From Treponema sp. (GTDB lineage: Bacteria > Spirochaetota > Spirochaetia > Treponematales > Treponemataceae): a stretch of 7,932 bases of DNA. The notes beneath the pieces are model-generated. The model was not told the origin of the DNA, searched no databases, and saw only the letters and a program-made list of their open reading frames with translations. Below, one piece after another: positions 7,275 to 7,932 of the stretch. Made by a program: the position numbers and the translations under genes. Where the stretch lies: NCBI GenBank assembly GCA_022510885.1, contig JAFLSP010000084.1, positions 1 to 7,932 of the forward strand. Reading direction: 5' to 3'. How positions within the stretch are numbered: position 1 is the first letter of the stretch; the number at the start of each line of letters is the position of its first letter.

Positions 7275-7275
7275 G

Positions 7276-7348
7276 CGGCTCCTGCTGGGCTTGAACCAGC
7301 GACACATGGATTAACAGTCCATTGCTCTACCGACTGAGCTAAGGAACC
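7276..7348 (-). tRNA. tRNA-Asn (anticodon GUU)
   Basis: A 73-nt cloverleaf reads on the minus strand. The acceptor arm pairs GGTTCCT with AGGAGCC (one G-U pair). The D arm is of the usual form (TTAGCTCAGTCGGTAGAGCA). The anticodon stem ATGGA/TCCAT closes the loop CTGTTAA, with anticodon GTT at 7313-7315. The T arm GCTGG/CCAGC carries TTCAAGC. The discriminator base is G. The next bases are CAA, so the CCA end is not encoded and must be added by tRNA nucleotidyltransferase. It has its own promoter and terminator and so is a single-gene unit. Confidence 0.97.
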
Positions 7349-7361
7349 AAAAGGTATCCCT

Positions 7362-7390
7362 ATCCTAGCAAAAAGCGCGCGCGATGTCAA
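7362..7390 (-). promoter_or_regulatory. Sigma70-type promoter of tRNA-Asn
   Basis: On the minus strand, a perfect TTGACA (7385-7390) lies 17 bp from TAGGAT (7362-7367), which is itself preceded by TGC (extended -10). Transcription would start near 7355, leaving a short 5' leader before the mature tRNA end at 7348. Confidence 0.85.
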
Positions 7391-7461
7391 GGCAGTGCGG
7401 CGAAAAAATCGGTCTGAATGCATCTGTGGTGCGTGAGGCGCACGTACCGATGAACTGTCGC

Positions 7462-7549
7462 GACGGTGCGACGGCACCATCACGATGGTGCGACGGTACT
7501 ATCACGATGGTGCAGCGGCACTATCACGACGGTGCAGCGGCACTGTCTG
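7462..7549. repeat. Four tandem 22-bp repeats upstream of the aromatic leader promoter
   Basis: Four head-to-tail copies of exactly 22 bp lie at 7462-7483, 7484-7505, 7506-7527 and 7528-7549. The shared pattern is GAYGGTGCRRCGGYACYRTC plus two bases; the last copy diverges at its end. A degenerate half copy (ACTGTCGC) precedes the first. Each copy can fold on itself (for example GGTGC-GACG-GCACC), and neighbouring copies pair across the junction (GCACCAT-CACG-ATGGTGC). The array ends 15 bp before the -35 box of the aromatic leader promoter. A 22-bp period is about two helical turns, so a bound protein would see every copy on the same face. It may be an operator or activator array, or only a local duplication. 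No spacers are present, so it is not CRISPR. The stretch 7391-7461 shows nothing further. Confidence 0.9.
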
Positions 7550-7564
7550 CCGAGCATCCCTTCC

Positions 7565-7594
7565 TTGACACGCGGACGGGTGTCGGCGTATAAT
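7565..7594 (+). promoter_or_regulatory. Consensus sigma70 promoter of the aromatic leader/DAHP synthase unit
   Basis: Perfect TTGACA (7565-7570) and perfect TATAAT (7589-7594) hexamers are separated by 18 bp. The expected transcription start is about 7601, which is the A of the leader peptide ATG. Such a strong constitutive promoter fits control exerted afterwards by attenuation. Confidence 0.92.
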
Positions 7595-7600
7595 GGCGGT

Positions 7601-7729
7601 ATGAACCGTATCACTTCTTGCGTGGCAGGGAAAATGTCCTCATTCGTACCGGCTTTCGGCGTGTTGCCGGGGTATTATTACGGCTTTGGTTTTTCTCGCG
7701 CGCGTTCGGAAGTCGAATGTCGTCGGTGA
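7601..7729 (+). CDS. Tyr/Phe-rich leader peptide of an attenuator upstream of DAHP synthase
   Basis: A 42-codon reading frame ends with TGA at 7727-7729. Its core is PGYYYGFGFS (residues 23-32): three consecutive Tyr codons at 7673-7681 (TAT TAT TAC) and Phe codons at 7685-7687 and 7691-7693. Two further Phe codons lie earlier (residues 15 and 19), and there is no Trp. It lies between a consensus promoter and a terminator, directly upstream of the first gene of aromatic synthesis. This is the layout of amino acid leader peptides whose translation speed senses charged tRNA. The peptide itself probably has no other function. No Shine-Dalgarno sequence is transcribed before the ATG at 7601, which sits 6 nt after the -10 box, so initiation appears leaderless. 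An internal ATG at 7634 would give a 31-residue peptide that still contains the Tyr/Phe cluster. Confidence 0.85.
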   Translation: MNRITSCVAGKMSSFVPAFGVLPGYYYGFGFSRARSEVECRR

Positions 7730-7774
7730 CGACATGATGCGAGCAACGAGGCACTGACAGGACTTCCGGATGCG
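7641..7774 (+). promoter_or_regulatory. Attenuator: competing protector (1:2) and antiterminator (2:3) RNA structures
   Basis: Antiterminator: 7701-7714 (CGCGTTCGGAAGTC) pairs with 7761-7774 (GACTTCCGGATGCG) as 14 contiguous pairs, two of them G-U, enclosing an 8-bp hairpin (7717-7724 with 7728-7735). This uses the 5' arm of the terminator, so the two are exclusive. Protector: 7653-7664 pairs with 7700-7712 (12 pairs including G-U, one bulge at 7705), and CATTCG (7641-7646) pairs with CGAATG (7714-7719); this sequesters the antiterminator strand. A ribosome stalled at the Tyr codons (7673-7681) would break the protector and leave 7701-7714 free, so the antiterminator forms. A ribosome reaching the stop codon would cover 7701-7714, so the terminator forms. 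The pairings were read by hand; no energies were calculated. Confidence 0.8.
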
Positions 7775-7788
7775 GAAGTCCTTTTTTT
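7759..7788 (+). terminator. Attenuator terminator in the DAHP synthase leader
   Basis: A perfect 10-bp stem (AGGACTTCCG at 7759-7768 with CGGAAGTCCT at 7773-7782) closes the tetraloop GATG and is followed by seven T (7782-7788). It lies 29 bp after the leader peptide stop and 38 bp before the DAHP synthase start. Its 5' arm is the segment captured by the antiterminator. Confidence 0.94.
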
Positions 7789-7826
7789 GTGCCGCAAACG
7801 CAGGGACAATCAAAAAGGAGCAGACG

Positions 7827-7932
7827 ATGATTGTAGTGTTGAAAAACGGCGCGCCGCAGCAGCGCGTGGACGAACTGAAGGCGGGGCTGAAGGCGCGCGG
7901 GCTTGACGTGCACGAGTCGAAGGGCGCGGACG
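7827..7932 (+). CDS. aroF: 3-deoxy-7-phosphoheptulonate (DAHP) synthase, N-terminal fragment
   Basis: The gene runs off the window after 35 codons. DAHP synthase condenses phosphoenolpyruvate with erythrose 4-phosphate, the committed first step to chorismate, Tyr, Phe and Trp. The visible N-terminus (MIVVLKNGAP, then VDELKAGLKARGLDVHESKG) follows the pattern of the ferredoxin-like regulatory domain found at the front of Thermotoga-type (type I beta) DAHP synthases: MIVVLK-G, an amphipathic helix, then H-x-SKG. In those enzymes the domain binds the feedback inhibitors Tyr or Phe. The start is marked by AAGGAG at 7815-7820, 6 nt before the ATG. Position directly behind a Tyr/Phe leader peptide and attenuator supports the assignment. 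The catalytic domain is outside the window, so the call rests on the N-terminus and context. Confidence 0.85.
   Translation, partial: MIVVLKNGAPQQRVDELKAGLKARGLDVHESKGAD

Noticed and set aside
7226..7483. N-terminal extension of the folate cyclo-ligase frame to 7483
   Set aside because: The extension translates the tRNA-Asn gene, its terminator and part of the repeats. The ATG at 7225 has a good ribosome binding site and matches the family start.
7462..7549. CRISPR array
   Set aside because: The 22-bp units are directly adjacent with no unique spacers, and no cas gene is present.
7601..7790. A T-box riboswitch or stand-alone small RNA in the DAHP synthase leader
   Set aside because: No T-box sequence (GGTGG with an ACC-type bulge) or specifier-loop pattern is visible. 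The in-frame Tyr/Phe codon run and the position of the stop codon fit ribosome-mediated attenuation better, although a terminated short RNA would also be produced.

Overview
The window is GC-rich bacterial DNA with tightly packed genes on both strands. It holds a two-component operon, a small exported protein gene, a GDSL esterase gene, a large exported M16-type protein gene, a folate gene, a tRNA, and the 5' end of an aromatic-pathway gene. No gene identifies the taxon. The Thermotoga-type DAHP synthase, exported M16 protein and AT-rich sigma70-type promoters in a GC-rich background would suit an anaerobic bacterium, perhaps a spirochaete such as Treponema. That is only a guess.

Region 1 (17-2390, minus strand) is a three-gene operon with overlapping genes. 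The order is a small exported protein, an OmpR/PhoB-type response regulator, and a HAMP-less membrane histidine kinase. Diverging from it is a 180-residue exported protein with a DUF5666-like C-terminal domain (2549-3091), followed by a strong terminator. The two units share a 158-bp intergenic region, so the regulator may control both.

Region 2 (3177-6639) holds a cytoplasmic SGNH/GDSL esterase (minus) and, divergently, a 905-residue exported double-M16 protein (plus). The zinc motif is lost in both halves of that protein. Its 3' end overlaps, tail to tail, the gene for 5-formyltetrahydrofolate cyclo-ligase (6542-7225, minus). Upstream of the cyclo-ligase gene lies tRNA-Asn(GUU), with its own promoter and terminator.

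Region 3 (7462-7932) is the most interesting part. Four 22-bp tandem repeats lie just upstream of a near-perfect sigma70 promoter. The promoter drives a 42-codon leader peptide containing Tyr-Tyr-Tyr-Gly-Phe-Gly-Phe. The RNA can form a protector (1:2), an antiterminator (2:3, 14 contiguous pairs) and a terminator (3:4). Directly after it, with a good ribosome binding site, starts a DAHP synthase gene, the first enzyme of aromatic amino acid synthesis. This has every part of a ribosome-mediated Tyr/Phe attenuator.

Across the window, four start codons (2390, 3794, 3922, 7601) lie only 6-7 nt after a TATAAT or TATACT -10 box and have no Shine-Dalgarno sequence. This suggests recurrent leaderless mRNAs, including the attenuator's own leader peptide.
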